64,000 bases of DNA from Anaerolineae bacterium (lineage in GTDB: Bacteria > Chloroflexota > Anaerolineae > Anaerolineales > UBA4823), in contig QOQU01000009.1 of NCBI GenBank assembly GCA_003327455.1, positions 62,001-126,000 of the forward strand, written 5' to 3'. Below the pieces are notes generated by a model that saw only the letters and a list, made by a program, of their open reading frames with translations, had not been told where the DNA came from and made no database searches. The position numbers and the translations under genes are program-made. Of this stretch, positions 51,815 through 62,168 are shown piece by piece (within the stretch, counting starts at the first letter, position 1; each line of letters begins with the position of its first letter).

Positions 51815-53815
51815 ATGATAGGGAATCTTTTCTTTTCGACGGTTGGGCAGCCTCTTGTTTTTTTTGGCCTCCTTGTTCTCTGGGCATTGGGAGGCTTTCT
51901 CCTCGTGCGCTCCTGGTATAACTTTTCCACCAGAGAAAGCGCCATCATTGGGGTTGGGGTGGGTTTCTGCCTGGTCATCGTTCTCACCAATCTGGCTGCT
52001 CACGGCTTGAAGTTACAGGTCGCCTACTCACTTGCGGGTGGAGTGATTTTTGCAGCTGGTATCATCTCCTATCGCTTTTATGCCGACAGGCTCAGGATAT
52101 GGGGAGAATGGAAAGAAGCGATTCCTCCAGTGCTGGTCTTTCTCTGTCTGTTTTGGTTATTTCTGAAAATCAACCAGGGTCTGGCGATCTTTGATGAGAA
52201 CTATAATCTTCCGATCGTCTCACGGATAGCTGCGGGCGATATGCCTCCCCATTTCCCCTTCGATCCTGCGCAACCACTGGCATATCATTATGGTTTACAC
52301 ATTCTGGCGGGAATTACGGTCAAGCTGGGGGGATTCTCTCCCTGGTTTGCCTTCGATGCCTGGCGAGCGTTTACGCATGCTTTGTTGTGGGTTTTAGCTT
52401 TCTTCTGGTTTGAGCGTCAGACAGGTCGTTTTTGGGCAGCCACTATCGGCGCAGCAGTGATTTATTTCGGTGGCACTACCCAATGGCTGTTGCTGTTTGC
52501 CCCTCAGGGGTGGGTCGAAAAACTGAACTCGCTCATCACGCTGACGAATACAGCTCTTGATAGCGGGAAGAGTCTATCGGACTTATTGGTAAACCACTGG
52601 AATATTGAAGGTCTGGGGGTGATTTCATTCCCTTTCATTTTTATCGGTAGTCTGTTCAAGCCCCAGAATCTGGCTTTGACCAGCAACGGAGCGTGCGTTG
52701 GACTGACAGTTTTGTTACTCTTATTGCTTGTACCCCGGCAGTGGCGGTGGGGTCATCTACTCATTGTCAGTCTGGTATTGGGTTCTCTGGCTCTCACGGC
52801 AGAATATCTTTTTGGTTTAGTCGCCCTGGGTAGTGGCCTGGTGGCGTTACTAGCCGCAGCGCAGCAGAAAAACTTCTCAGCCTTTCGTCTCCTTGCCCGG
52901 TTGTGGATTTTGCCTTCGGCGTTGGCACTTTTCGGAGGCGGAGTCATCAGTGTGATGTTCCAGCGCTGGTTAGAGAGCTTTGGGACGCAGGTAACACAGA
53001 CTGGACAGGGCAGTCTGGGCTTCGAGTGGCTTTGGCCGCCCTCCTTACCCACCCTCTATTTTGGGCGGCTCTCCCTGATCCAGATAGACACGTTGCTGTT
53101 TTCGTTGCTCCTGCTTGGGCCGCTTCTCTTCTTGATCCCTTTGGTTGCTCTACAATTCAGAAGTCGTTGGAAATCTCTGTGTCTCATCCAGGATGGTTTG
53201 CGGCTGGGAGCAGGAGTTTGTCTGGTGGCGACGCTAGTCATCGGTTTGAAGGATTCAGTTGGAGGGATCACACGTTTGCTGGATACAGCCTTGTTGATTT
53301 TGTTGATTTTTTCCTTTCCTATCGTGTGTGTTCTCTGGGAAAGACGGCCTCGCTGGATTCAAGCCCTGATTGCCCTAAATCTAATTCTCCTCTCGGTGGG
53401 AGGGATGGCAACCTTCAGCCTGGAGTTGTTAGCCGTCAGCCGCCCGCAATTTACGACGTTTATTGATGATTTAGATGTAAGATTCTATACCACTTACTGG
53501 GATCGTTTACCTCCAGACGCTCAAATCTTCGACCCTAACCCTGTTCGAGCCAGCGTGGTTTTTGGACGCTCAGTGGGTTCGATCGCTTCGGATTATGGAC
53601 AGTGGTTGCCGCACTGGGAAGTATTATCTCAAAATCCAACTCCGAAACAATTGGTTGACGAAGGATACACTCATGCTTATCTGGATAAACAGTTCTGGAG
53701 TAAATTTACTCAAACGACAAAAACAGCTTGGCAGGCGGAGTGTCTAAAATTGGTTGATGGACAGGATTTTGATCTTGATTTTCGCCGTCTGTATGATCTC
53801 CGGGCCTGCCGCTAG
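51815..53815 (+). CDS. Large polytopic membrane protein, family B copy 2
   Basis: 666 aa from ATG 51815; AGGAGGT lies 13-14 nt upstream, a long spacing, and the open frame back to 51749 has no better start. Paralogue of 47747-49750: GLAIFDENYNLPIVSRIAAGDMPPHF, AYHYGLHILAGITVKLGG, AFDAWRAFTHALLW, FGGTTQWLLLFAP, AQIFDPNPVRASVVFGR, EGYTHAYLDKQFW. Completes the A-B-A-B block. The Asp-Glu pair is conserved in both copies. Confidence 0.75.
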   Translation: MIGNLFFSTVGQPLVFFGLLVLWALGGFLLVRSWYNFSTRESAIIGVGVGFCLVIVLTNLAAHGLKLQVAYSLAGGVIFAAGIISYRFYADRLRIWGEWKEAIPPVLVFLCLFWLFLKINQGLAIFDENYNLPIVSRIAAGDMPPHFPFDPAQPLAYHYGLHILAGITVKLGGFSPWFAFDAWRAFTHALLWVLAFFWFERQTGRFWAATIGAAVIYFGGTTQWLLLFAPQGWVEKLNSLITLTNTALDSGKSLSDLLVNHWNIEGLGVISFPFIFIGSLFKPQNLALTSNGACVGLTVLLLLLLVPRQWRWGHLLIVSLVLGSLALTAEYLFGLVALGSGLVALLAAAQQKNFSAFRLLARLWILPSALALFGGGVISVMFQRWLESFGTQVTQTGQGSLGFEWLWPPSLPTLYFGRLSLIQIDTLLFSLLLLGPLLFLIPLVALQFRSRWKSLCLIQDGLRLGAGVCLVATLVIGLKDSVGGITRLLDTALLILLIFSFPIVCVLWERRPRWIQALIALNLILLSVGGMATFSLELLAVSRPQFTTFIDDLDVRFYTTYWDRLPPDAQIFDPNPVRASVVFGRSVGSIASDYGQWLPHWEVLSQNPTPKQLVDEGYTHAYLDKQFWSKFTQTTKTAWQAECLKLVDGQDFDLDFRRLYDLRACR

Positions 53816-53833
53816 CGAAAGGTGAAGAACTAT

Positions 53834-54799
53834 ATGCATCTATCTATCATCATCCCCGTTTATAACGAGGAAGAGAACCTGGTTCTCCTCAAAGCAAGGT
53901 TAGACGAGGCTTTGTCTGACATGAACGAGCATTCATGGGAAGTGCTCCTGGTGGATGACGGTAGCACAGACAATAGCGCTCAGATCATTCAGCAACTTGC
54001 CCAGGCGGATCCAGACCATGTGGTGGCAATCTACCTGCGCCGCAATTTCGGTCAGACTGCGGCGATAGCCGCCGGGATTGATCACGCTCGCGGAGATGTG
54101 ATTGTCCTGATGGATGCTGATTTACAGAACGATCCGCTTGACATTCCTTTGCTGATTGAGAAGATCGAGCAGGGTTATGATGTCGTCAGCGGTTGGCGAA
54201 GAGAACGTCAAGATGCCTTTCTCACCCGCACCTTACCCTCCAGGATTGCCAACTGGCTCATTTCAGTGGTTACCGGGGTACACCTGCATGATTATGGTTG
54301 CACGCTCAAAGCGTATCGGCGGGAAGTGCTGACCGGATTCCGCCTGTATGGTGAAATGCATCGCTTCATCCCGGCTTATGCCAGCGGTGTGGGAGCAAGC
54401 ATTATTGAAGTACCCGTCCGCCACCATCCACGCAAGTATGGCAAAGCCAAATACGGACTGGGTCGCACTTTTAAGGTCATTCTGGACCTGTTCACGGTGA
54501 AGTTTTTGATGAGTTACGCCCAAAAACCGATTTATGTGTTCGGTGGTGCGGGGATTTTCCTGATGTCCTTGAGCGTTCTGACCGTTACGGTGCTGGTTAT
54601 CCGTCGTTTGACCATTGGCGAACATCTGATTCGTTCACCGCTCCTGTTACTGAGTGTAATGTTGTTCATCATGGGCTTTCAATCCTTGCTGATGGGACTC
54701 CAGGCAGAGGTGCTCAACCGCACCTATCACGAGTCACAGCACAAGCCAATTTACACCGTGCGCTCGATCTCCCGCAACGGACAGGAGGAAAAGCTTTGA
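53834..54799 (+). CDS. Family 2 glycosyltransferase, polyprenyl-phosphate sugar synthase type
   Basis: 321 aa from ATG 53834 (GTG 53822 is four codons earlier). LSIIIPVYNEEENLVLL, LLVDDGSTDNSAQI, GQTAAIAAGIDHARGD and VLMDADLQNDPLDIP are the GT2 nucleotide-sugar motifs with DAD as metal site; HPRKYGKAKYGLGRTFKVILDLF precedes two C-terminal membrane helices. This is the DPM1/ArnC/GtrB group that makes undecaprenyl-phosphate sugars. It would supply lipid-linked donors for the adjoining GT-C-like proteins. Overlaps the next gene by TTGA. Confidence 0.9.
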   Translation: MHLSIIIPVYNEEENLVLLKARLDEALSDMNEHSWEVLLVDDGSTDNSAQIIQQLAQADPDHVVAIYLRRNFGQTAAIAAGIDHARGDVIVLMDADLQNDPLDIPLLIEKIEQGYDVVSGWRRERQDAFLTRTLPSRIANWLISVVTGVHLHDYGCTLKAYRREVLTGFRLYGEMHRFIPAYASGVGASIIEVPVRHHPRKYGKAKYGLGRTFKVILDLFTVKFLMSYAQKPIYVFGGAGIFLMSLSVLTVTVLVIRRLTIGEHLIRSPLLLLSVMLFIMGFQSLLMGLQAEVLNRTYHESQHKPIYTVRSISRNGQEEKL

Positions 54800-55737
54800 A
54801 ATCTCTCCCCGGCGCAAGAAACTCCACCCAGAAATGGCTGCGTTGGATCGGCACGTTCTTGAGCATTGGTGTGTTGATCTACTTACTGGCATCTCAAGGA
54901 TGGCAGGAGATCGGTCGCGCCGCCTCAAAAATCCCGCTCTGGCGTCTGATGTTGGCTTTGTTGTTGATGTTTGGTTCTCGCCTGGCAGTAACCTTGCGCT
55001 GGCACGTGCTCCTTCGTTCGGCGGGAATCTCTATCCCTTTTTCACATACCTTGCGTTTGACCTTTAGCGGGTTGTTTGCTTCAAATGTCTTGCCTACCAC
55101 GATTGGAGGCGATGTCTTCCGCCTGGCTGGTGCCGTGCAGGCAAAACTGGATGCGCCCACGGTCACTGCCTCCCTGATCGCCGACCGCTTAATTGGCATG
55201 GCCGGGATGGCAATGGCGCTGCCCTTCGGATTGACGGGGTGGACAGAATTGCAGCAGACGATCTTTTCGAATCGGCGGGCAACGCTGACTGCGTTCACCC
55301 TGGGAGTTGGAAATCCCTTCTATCGTGGTTGGATGCGAGGGATAGACTTTGTCCGCCAAACGCTGCACACGTTACAGATATGGCGGGAGCAGCCAGGCGC
55401 GCTTGTCCTCTCGCTGGGTTGGACCTGGATTCACATGCTTTGTTTGTTTGGCAGTCTGGCATTGCTCTTCGATGGGTTGGGGGAACCGCTGGCAGTGTGG
55501 AAAATTGGCGGTTTATGGAGCCTGGTTTATTTTGTAACCCTGTTCCCAATTTCGATCAATGGGTATGGGTTGCAAGAAGTATCTATGACTCTTGTCTTTG
55601 CGGGTGGAGGGGGAATTTCCCAACAGGCCAGCCTCATTGTTGCTTTGCTAATCCGTCTTTTAACCATGCTGGCAAGTCTTCCTGGCGCTTTCTTTGTGCC
55701 GGAGATTGTGGGCGGCGGCATCGAACAGTCACCTTGA
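54796..55737 (+). CDS. UPF0104 / LPG-synthase-TM-like membrane protein
   Basis: 313 aa, TTG 54796 overlapping the GT2 stop. Seven or eight helices; RLAVTLRWHVLLRSAGISIPF, FASNVLPTTIGGDVFRLAGAV and LFPISINGYGLQEVSMTLVFAGGG are the family motifs of the AglD/MprF-membrane (lysylphosphatidylglycerol synthase TM) family. Such proteins are often encoded with polyprenyl-phosphate GT2 enzymes and are thought to flip lipid-linked sugars or lipids. No C-terminal synthase domain. Confidence 0.86.
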   Translation: MKSLPGARNSTQKWLRWIGTFLSIGVLIYLLASQGWQEIGRAASKIPLWRLMLALLLMFGSRLAVTLRWHVLLRSAGISIPFSHTLRLTFSGLFASNVLPTTIGGDVFRLAGAVQAKLDAPTVTASLIADRLIGMAGMAMALPFGLTGWTELQQTIFSNRRATLTAFTLGVGNPFYRGWMRGIDFVRQTLHTLQIWREQPGALVLSLGWTWIHMLCLFGSLALLFDGLGEPLAVWKIGGLWSLVYFVTLFPISINGYGLQEVSMTLVFAGGGGISQQASLIVALLIRLLTMLASLPGAFFVPEIVGGGIEQSP

Positions 55738-55793
55738 TAAAATACCATACACCATTTGCGCAGATTTCATGCTTCCTGGTGAAGAAAGCGTGT

Positions 55794-55799
55794 TATAAT
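55794..55799 (+). promoter_or_regulatory. -10 box for the winged-helix regulator gene
   Basis: TATAAT 30-39 nt before the regulator start codons, in the only notable gap (91 nt) inside the glycan locus after gmd; a second transcription unit may start here. Confidence 0.45.
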
Positions 55800-55828
55800 T
55801 CAGCGATTGAATTTTGGACTTGTGAGTT

Positions 55829-56332
55829 GTGAATAGCATGGATCATGACATTCAATCCGATGCGGCGCGCGAAATGCTCCTGCTCGAAAAAATTGAAGCA
55901 GACCCTGATGTCACCCAGGCCTCCCTTGCCGATTTGCTTGGTGTGGCGGTCGGAACGGTCAACTGGCATTTGCGCCGTCTGATCGAGAAGGGTTATGTCA
56001 AAGTCAAACGCGCCCAGCGGCGAAAGCTACGCTATATCATCACCCCAGAGGGGATTGCATTTCGCGCTCGCCTGACGATTAACTATATCGAGCAGTCCAT
56101 GCGTCTCTACCGGCGCACCCGTCAGCGCGTGCTGGAATTGCTGACTGAAGTCCAAAAAAGCGGTTATCGTTGCGTGCGTATCGAAGGGCAAGGGGATATT
56201 GCCGAAATTTGCCGTTTGACCTGTCTGGAACAGGGCATTGCCATCAGTGAGGATGGCGTATACCCTGTTCTGCAAATTGACGGCACAAAAGTCCGTTTAG
56301 AAGTTGATGAGAAAGCTCATGCAGGAAACTAA
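55829..56332 (+). CDS. Winged-helix regulator, EPS-associated MarR-like
   Basis: 167 aa from GTG 55829 (ATG 55838 equally possible; neither has a clear ribosome site). Helix-turn-helix VTQASLADLLGVAVGTVNWHLRRLIEKGYVKVKR, wing KLRYIITPEGIAFRA, then an amphipathic helix YIEQSMRLYRRTRQRVLELL as in the EPS-associated MarR family. A C-terminal segment GYRCVRIEGQGDIAEICRLTCLEQGI with two Cys may bind a ligand. Sits inside the glycan locus, so it most likely controls it. Confidence 0.82.
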   Translation: MNSMDHDIQSDAAREMLLLEKIEADPDVTQASLADLLGVAVGTVNWHLRRLIEKGYVKVKRAQRRKLRYIITPEGIAFRARLTINYIEQSMRLYRRTRQRVLELLTEVQKSGYRCVRIEGQGDIAEICRLTCLEQGIAISEDGVYPVLQIDGTKVRLEVDEKAHAGN

Positions 56333-57329
56333 GCACGTTTTGGTCACCGGTGCAGCCGGCTATATTGGTTCAGCCTTATGCGGCGAGCTATTGCGCCAGG
56401 GTTATCAGGTTACGGCGTTGGATGAGTTGTTGTACGGCGGCGAGTCGATCTTGGGTTATCTTTCTCATCCTGATTTCCATTTTGCGAAAGCCAATGTTTG
56501 GGAGCCGCGCGCTGTCAAAGATAACTTGCGTAAAGATTGGCCAAAGCCATTTGCTGTGGTTCATCTGGCGGCGCTGGCCGGCTTTCCGGCCTGTCAGGCC
56601 GTTGGACGGCAAGTCGCCTGGCGTTACAATGTTGAGGCTACCCAACGCGTGTATGAACAAGCCGAAGAATTGGATGTTGAGCGCTTCGTTTACGCCTCGA
56701 CCTATAGCAATTACGGGTTAGCGCCAGATGGCAAACCGGTCACCGAGGAAAGCCCCCTCAACCCACAATCGCTTTACGCTGAGACGAAGATTGCCTCTGA
56801 GCGCTTCCTGCTGGGCGCAGATGGAAACTGCGCCTCGCTGGTCTTGCGCCTGGCGACCCTCTATGGTTTATCCCCCCGCATGCGTTTTGATTTGATCGTC
56901 AATCAATTTGTGCTCGAGGCGTACTATAAGCGTGAGTTGCTCATCTATCAACGCGGCTATTCACGTTCCTTTGTTCATCTGCAGGATGCGATTCGCGGTA
57001 TACTATTGGGTCTGCAAAGCCCGCTGGAACGCATCCGAGGTCAAATTTACAATCTCGGCTCGGATCAAGGGAATTACACCAAAGACCAGATCGCTGCCCT
57101 GATCCTCAAACGGCTGCCGGAAACGCGCCTTTCCTACAAAGATATGACCTTTGGAGGAGATATGCGCGATATCTCCGTTTCTTTTGAGAAAATACAGCGT
57201 CAACTAGGCTTTCAGGCGCTTTATACCGTTGATGACGGTATTCGGGAAGTTTTACATGCCCTGCAGGCGGGCATCTTCCGCGATCCACTGGATAGCCGTC
57301 ATCGCAATGCGCAATTCATCGTTCAATAA
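56319..57329 (+). CDS. NAD-dependent sugar epimerase/dehydratase
   Basis: 336 aa from ATG 56319, inside the end of the regulator gene (14-nt overlap); ATG 56307 is the alternative. HVLVTGAAGYIGSALCGELL is the Rossmann motif, YASTYSNYG has the catalytic Thr/Ser and LYAETKIASERF the Tyr-Lys. An extended SDR of the nucleotide-sugar type; product not assignable, possibly a UDP- or GDP-hexose 4-epimerase or reductase. Followed after 13 nt by the GDP-fucose synthase-like gene. Confidence 0.88.
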   Translation: MQETKHVLVTGAAGYIGSALCGELLRQGYQVTALDELLYGGESILGYLSHPDFHFAKANVWEPRAVKDNLRKDWPKPFAVVHLAALAGFPACQAVGRQVAWRYNVEATQRVYEQAEELDVERFVYASTYSNYGLAPDGKPVTEESPLNPQSLYAETKIASERFLLGADGNCASLVLRLATLYGLSPRMRFDLIVNQFVLEAYYKRELLIYQRGYSRSFVHLQDAIRGILLGLQSPLERIRGQIYNLGSDQGNYTKDQIAALILKRLPETRLSYKDMTFGGDMRDISVSFEKIQRQLGFQALYTVDDGIREVLHALQAGIFRDPLDSRHRNAQFIVQ

Positions 57330-57339
57330 GGATAGGTGA

Positions 57340-58352
<1,013 letters not shown>

Positions 58353-58353
<1 letters not shown>

Positions 58354-59207
58354 TGGCACAACAAACCCCTTTGGCTTCAAAATCATCTACTGAAGTGGTC
58401 CTCTTGCGCCCTTCGCGCGGCTGGATACCCCTCAACCTGCGTGAGTTGTGGGCTTTCCGCGAGTTGATTTATTTTCTGACCTGGCGAGATATCAAAGTGC
58501 GTTATAAGCAGACCGTGTTGGGGGCAGCCTGGGCAATCTTACAGCCTTTGATCAACATGGTCGTCTTGAGCTTTATCTTTGGCAATTTAGCCAGGCTATC
58601 TACCGATAACATCCCGCGCCCGATTTTTACTTTCACGGCTCTACTGCCCTGGGGACTGTTTAGCAAAGCTCTGGCAGACGCCGGGCGCTCGATGCTTGCC
58701 AACCGCAGTATGATCACCAAAGTCTATTTCCCGCGGTTGATCATCCCGCTTTCCTCGGTGCTGGGCGGTTTGGTGGATTTCGTCATTCAATTTGCAATCT
58801 TGCTGGGTATGATGTTCTACTTTCGCATTACTCCAACCAGCGCGGTGTGGAGTTTGCCGTTTTTCGTCCTCCTGTCTATGGCAACTGCTTTAGGTTTTGG
58901 TTTATGGCTTTCGGCGCTCAATGTGCTCTATCGTGATGTCGGTTACATTTTGCCCTTCCTGACCCAGATCTGGATGCTGGTCACGCCGGTGGCTTATTCA
59001 GCCAAGGTTGTCCCGGCGGAGTATCAATTTCTCTATGCCCTCAATCCGATGGTGGGTGTGGTGGAAGGCTTTCGTTGGGCTTTGTTAGGTGCCCGCCCAC
59101 CAGATTCACTGACTCTGGCAGTTTCGACGGTTATCTCTGTCCTTGTCTTGATCAGTGGGATGTATTACTTTCGCCGCATGGAACGCACCTTTGCGGATAT
59201 GGTATAG
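58353..59207 (+). CDS. Polysaccharide ABC exporter permease (Wzm/TagG type)
   Basis: 284 aa; ATG 58353 overlaps the fcl stop. LIYFLTWRDIKVRYKQTVLGAAWAILQPLINMVVLSFIFG is the start of the ABC-2 permease domain, and NVLYRDVGYILPFLTQIWMLVTPVAYS the typical later segment; six helices. With the following ATPase it forms an O-antigen/teichoic-acid type exporter that moves a finished lipid-linked glycan across the membrane. The ATPase starts 14 nt later. Confidence 0.92.
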
Positions 59208-59221
59208 GAGGAAAGAGTTCC

Positions 59222-60517
59222 ATGGGTGACATTGCCATTCGGGTCGAAAATCTGGGGAAACAATACCGTATCGGTGTTCAAAACGACTATTACCCAACCT
59301 TACGGGATGCTATAACCCAGGCAGCCCTGTATCCTTTTCGCGTCTTGCGCTATGGCATTCCCTCGCAACACGAGACAATCTGGGCACTGCGCAATGTTTC
59401 TTTTGAGGTCAGGCAGGGGGAGGTTCTCGGAGTCATCGGACGGAACGGGGCTGGTAAGAGCACCTTGTTAAAAATTCTCTCGCGGGTGACTGAACCCAGC
59501 GAAGGATATGCGGAAATTTACGGTCGAGTCGGCTCGCTGTTGGAAGTTGGCACCGGCTTTCATCCCGAACTGACAGGCAGAGAGAATATCTATCTAAATG
59601 GCGCCATTCTGGGCATGAAGCGCGTTGAAATTCAAAAGAAATTCGAGGAGATTGTCGAGTTTTCCGGCATTGAGAAATTTATCGATACCCCGGTCAAACG
59701 CTATTCCAGCGGCATGTATTTACGCCTTGCGTTTGCCGTAGCCGCCCATCTTGAGCCGCAAATTCTGGTGGTTGATGAGGTGCTTGCTGTTGGAGATGCC
59801 GAATTTCAACGCAAGTGTCTGGGGAAGATGAGCGAGGTTGCCAGCGAGGGACGCACCGTTTTGTTTGTCAGCCATAATATGTCAGCCATCCTGCGCCTGA
59901 CCCAGGAAACGATTGTCCTGGAAGGCGGCAAAATGCTGATGCGGGCGCCATCCAATCAGGCAGTGGATTTTTATCTCAGTTCTGGGTTATCCCAAAGTGG
60001 TGAAAAGCGCTGGCAGAGAGAGGAAGTTCTTGCCGAATCCTATCCCTTCCGCCCTATTGCAATGCGCATTCGTAACCCCCAGGGCAAAGTTGTCGAGACT
60101 GTGCGCTCGACCGAACCTATCGAAGTGGAAGTCGAATATGAATTAGAAAGCCCGATCAATGGCTTGCGGGTGGGAATTTACCTTACTAATACCCATGGTG
60201 AGACCATATTCACTTCCTTTGATACCGATGATGGTGCGATGTACGAGAAATACAGTGTTCGCCAGGCTGGCCATTACGTTAGCCGCTGTATTATCCCCGC
60301 CGATTTGCTCAACGATGGACGCTATATCCTGGGTTTGAATGCCAGCGTGTATCGCTTGAAACGTTATTTTCATGAGCCAAATGCATTGAATTTCACCGTT
60401 GATAGCACCGGCGCGCCCGGAAAGCAGTGGTTTGAAGTGCGCCAGGGTTTCATTCGCCCGCGCTTAAATTGGCAGATTGAAAGGGACGCCTATGCCGTTG
60501 AGCAAGCACACCGTTAA
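59222..60517 (+). CDS. Polysaccharide ABC exporter ATPase with Wzt C-terminal domain
   Basis: 431 aa from ATG 59222, with AGGAGGAAAG upstream; the frame continues upstream inside the permease gene but that is not coding. Walker A GRNGAGKSTLL, signature YSSGMYLRLAFAVA, Walker B ILVVDEVLAVGD and switch His in VSHNMSAI. Residues about 290-431 form the beta-sandwich Wzt_C carbohydrate-binding domain, which recognises the terminal modification of the exported glycan before transport. This implies the glycan carries a defined end group. Confidence 0.93.
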   Translation: MGDIAIRVENLGKQYRIGVQNDYYPTLRDAITQAALYPFRVLRYGIPSQHETIWALRNVSFEVRQGEVLGVIGRNGAGKSTLLKILSRVTEPSEGYAEIYGRVGSLLEVGTGFHPELTGRENIYLNGAILGMKRVEIQKKFEEIVEFSGIEKFIDTPVKRYSSGMYLRLAFAVAAHLEPQILVVDEVLAVGDAEFQRKCLGKMSEVASEGRTVLFVSHNMSAILRLTQETIVLEGGKMLMRAPSNQAVDFYLSSGLSQSGEKRWQREEVLAESYPFRPIAMRIRNPQGKVVETVRSTEPIEVEVEYELESPINGLRVGIYLTNTHGETIFTSFDTDDGAMYEKYSVRQAGHYVSRCIIPADLLNDGRYILGLNASVYRLKRYFHEPNALNFTVDSTGAPGKQWFEVRQGFIRPRLNWQIERDAYAVEQAHR

Positions 60518-62168
60518 GGATTTCGTGGCTGAGATCCCATATTTAACGGAATTCACCTGGTGGTTGGATGGCAGAAAGCGGCCACCCAGCAAAAAATTCT
60601 CGCTGGAGTACGTACGGAGAAAACTGCCGGAGTGGAAACACCAATTGGCACGATTACCCGCCCACTCCGCCAGGCAGAATGCACCTGCGCGCAGGATCGC
60701 GCTTTTCAGTGCCTATCGTTTATGGATTCAACATTCTGTCCTTCTGGGAATGGGCTTGGCTGGGCTGGGTCATCGCCCCACGCTGGTTTTCTTACCTTTC
60801 ACTACCTGGCGAAAAGATCTAAGTCGTTTTAATCTCAAGCGGCAAAATCTCTATGCAAAGCATGTTCTAAAAGTAGCAGAGCCTTATCTCAGCAGTGTGT
60901 CCCTCTACGATTGGTTTGGGCAAAGTTTTGCAGAGCCCTTGCCCGAGGAATTGAGGCAGGAGATCGCAAAAGTCAGCCTGCGCGATGTTCAATATTCCCT
61001 ACAAATCGAAGAATTTGACAATAGCGAGCTTCACAGCGAGGCTTCAAAATTGCTCGCACTGCGTCAGCAGCGTAACCTGAAAACCGCCCAGGCTGCATGG
61101 GCGTGGCTTCATAAGGCAATGCCTGATCTGGTGCTGATCCCCAACGGCAGCATTTTGGAGATGGGAAGTTTCTATCTGGTTGCCCGATTTCTAGGAATCC
61201 CTGTGGTTACCTACGAATTTGGGGAACAAAGACAACGAATCTGGCTTGCTGAGAACGATGAAGTAATGCGCCAGAACACAGATGTCCTTTGGGAGACCTT
61301 TTGCAATCAGACTTTTACCGAAAGCCAGAAAGAGAAAGTCGCTGCTCTATATCGCTCTCGCAAACAGGCAGATTTATGGGAGAATTTTTCGCGCCGCTGG
61401 CAGGGAATCAGCAGTCAGGGGGCAGATGAGACGAGGAAACGCTTAGGTCTGACAGGTCAAAAACCGATTGTATTGCTTGCAGCCAATGTCATCGGTGATA
61501 GCCTGACCCTGGATCGACAGATCTTTACCCGATCTATGACTGAATGGATTCAGAGAACGGTCAACTTCTTCCTGAACCATCCTGAGGTGGATGTGTTGGT
61601 CAGAATTCATCCAGGCGAGAAATATACGCGTGGTCCTTCTGTGGCACAGGTTATCCGCAACACGATTTCTCCGCTTCCCAATCATATCTATCTCATTGGA
61701 GCTGACGAACCGCTGAACACCTACGATCTCATTGAGTTAGCCGACGTAGGGTTAGTCTATACCACAACGACAGGACTTGAGATGGCGATGGGCGGTTTGC
61801 CGGTAATCGTGGGTGGGCAAACTCATTATCGCCAGCGCGGATTTACCCATGATCCATCCAGTTGGGATGAGTATGAAGCGTTATTGAAAAAAGCTATCCA
61901 TCGAGATCCTTCTTTGAGCCTGACTCCATACCAGATTGAGCGTGCCTGGCATTATGCTTATGTATTCTTCTTTGAGTATCCTCAACCCTTCCCCTGGCAT
62001 CTTCACTTAGCCGATGATCCTGAGCAATGGCCACTGGATCAGGTGCTATCTCCACAGGGATTGCAACTCTTCGGTCAAAGTCTGGGTGTGCTGAGTGGAG
62101 GATTGGAAATAAACTCCTTATCAACTGAAGAAAGCGAAATTGGCATGCAGGAAAGGATCTCCTCATGA
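60492..62168 (+). CDS. Capsular polysaccharide synthesis-like glycosyltransferase (KpsS/Capsule_synth type)
   Basis: 558 aa from ATG 60492 (AAAGGGA upstream), overlapping the Wzt gene by 26 nt. The C-terminal half reads DVLVRIHPGEKY, LIGADEPLNTYDLIELADVGLVYTTTTGLEMAMGGLPVIVGGQTHYRQRGFT, typical of Capsule_synth/GT-B-like proteins that act on polysaccharide chains. The N-terminal 300 residues are helical and specific. Exact reaction unknown. Overlaps the sulfotransferase gene by ATGA. Confidence 0.78.
   Translation: MPLSKHTVKDFVAEIPYLTEFTWWLDGRKRPPSKKFSLEYVRRKLPEWKHQLARLPAHSARQNAPARRIALFSAYRLWIQHSVLLGMGLAGLGHRPTLVFLPFTTWRKDLSRFNLKRQNLYAKHVLKVAEPYLSSVSLYDWFGQSFAEPLPEELRQEIAKVSLRDVQYSLQIEEFDNSELHSEASKLLALRQQRNLKTAQAAWAWLHKAMPDLVLIPNGSILEMGSFYLVARFLGIPVVTYEFGEQRQRIWLAENDEVMRQNTDVLWETFCNQTFTESQKEKVAALYRSRKQADLWENFSRRWQGISSQGADETRKRLGLTGQKPIVLLAANVIGDSLTLDRQIFTRSMTEWIQRTVNFFLNHPEVDVLVRIHPGEKYTRGPSVAQVIRNTISPLPNHIYLIGADEPLNTYDLIELADVGLVYTTTTGLEMAMGGLPVIVGGQTHYRQRGFTHDPSSWDEYEALLKKAIHRDPSLSLTPYQIERAWHYAYVFFFEYPQPFPWHLHLADDPEQWPLDQVLSPQGLQLFGQSLGVLSGGLEINSLSTEESEIGMQERISS

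Noticed and set aside
52903-53466. 187-aa open frame inside family B copy 2
   Set aside because: Shadow frame; the host frame is confirmed by its paralogue at 47747-49750.
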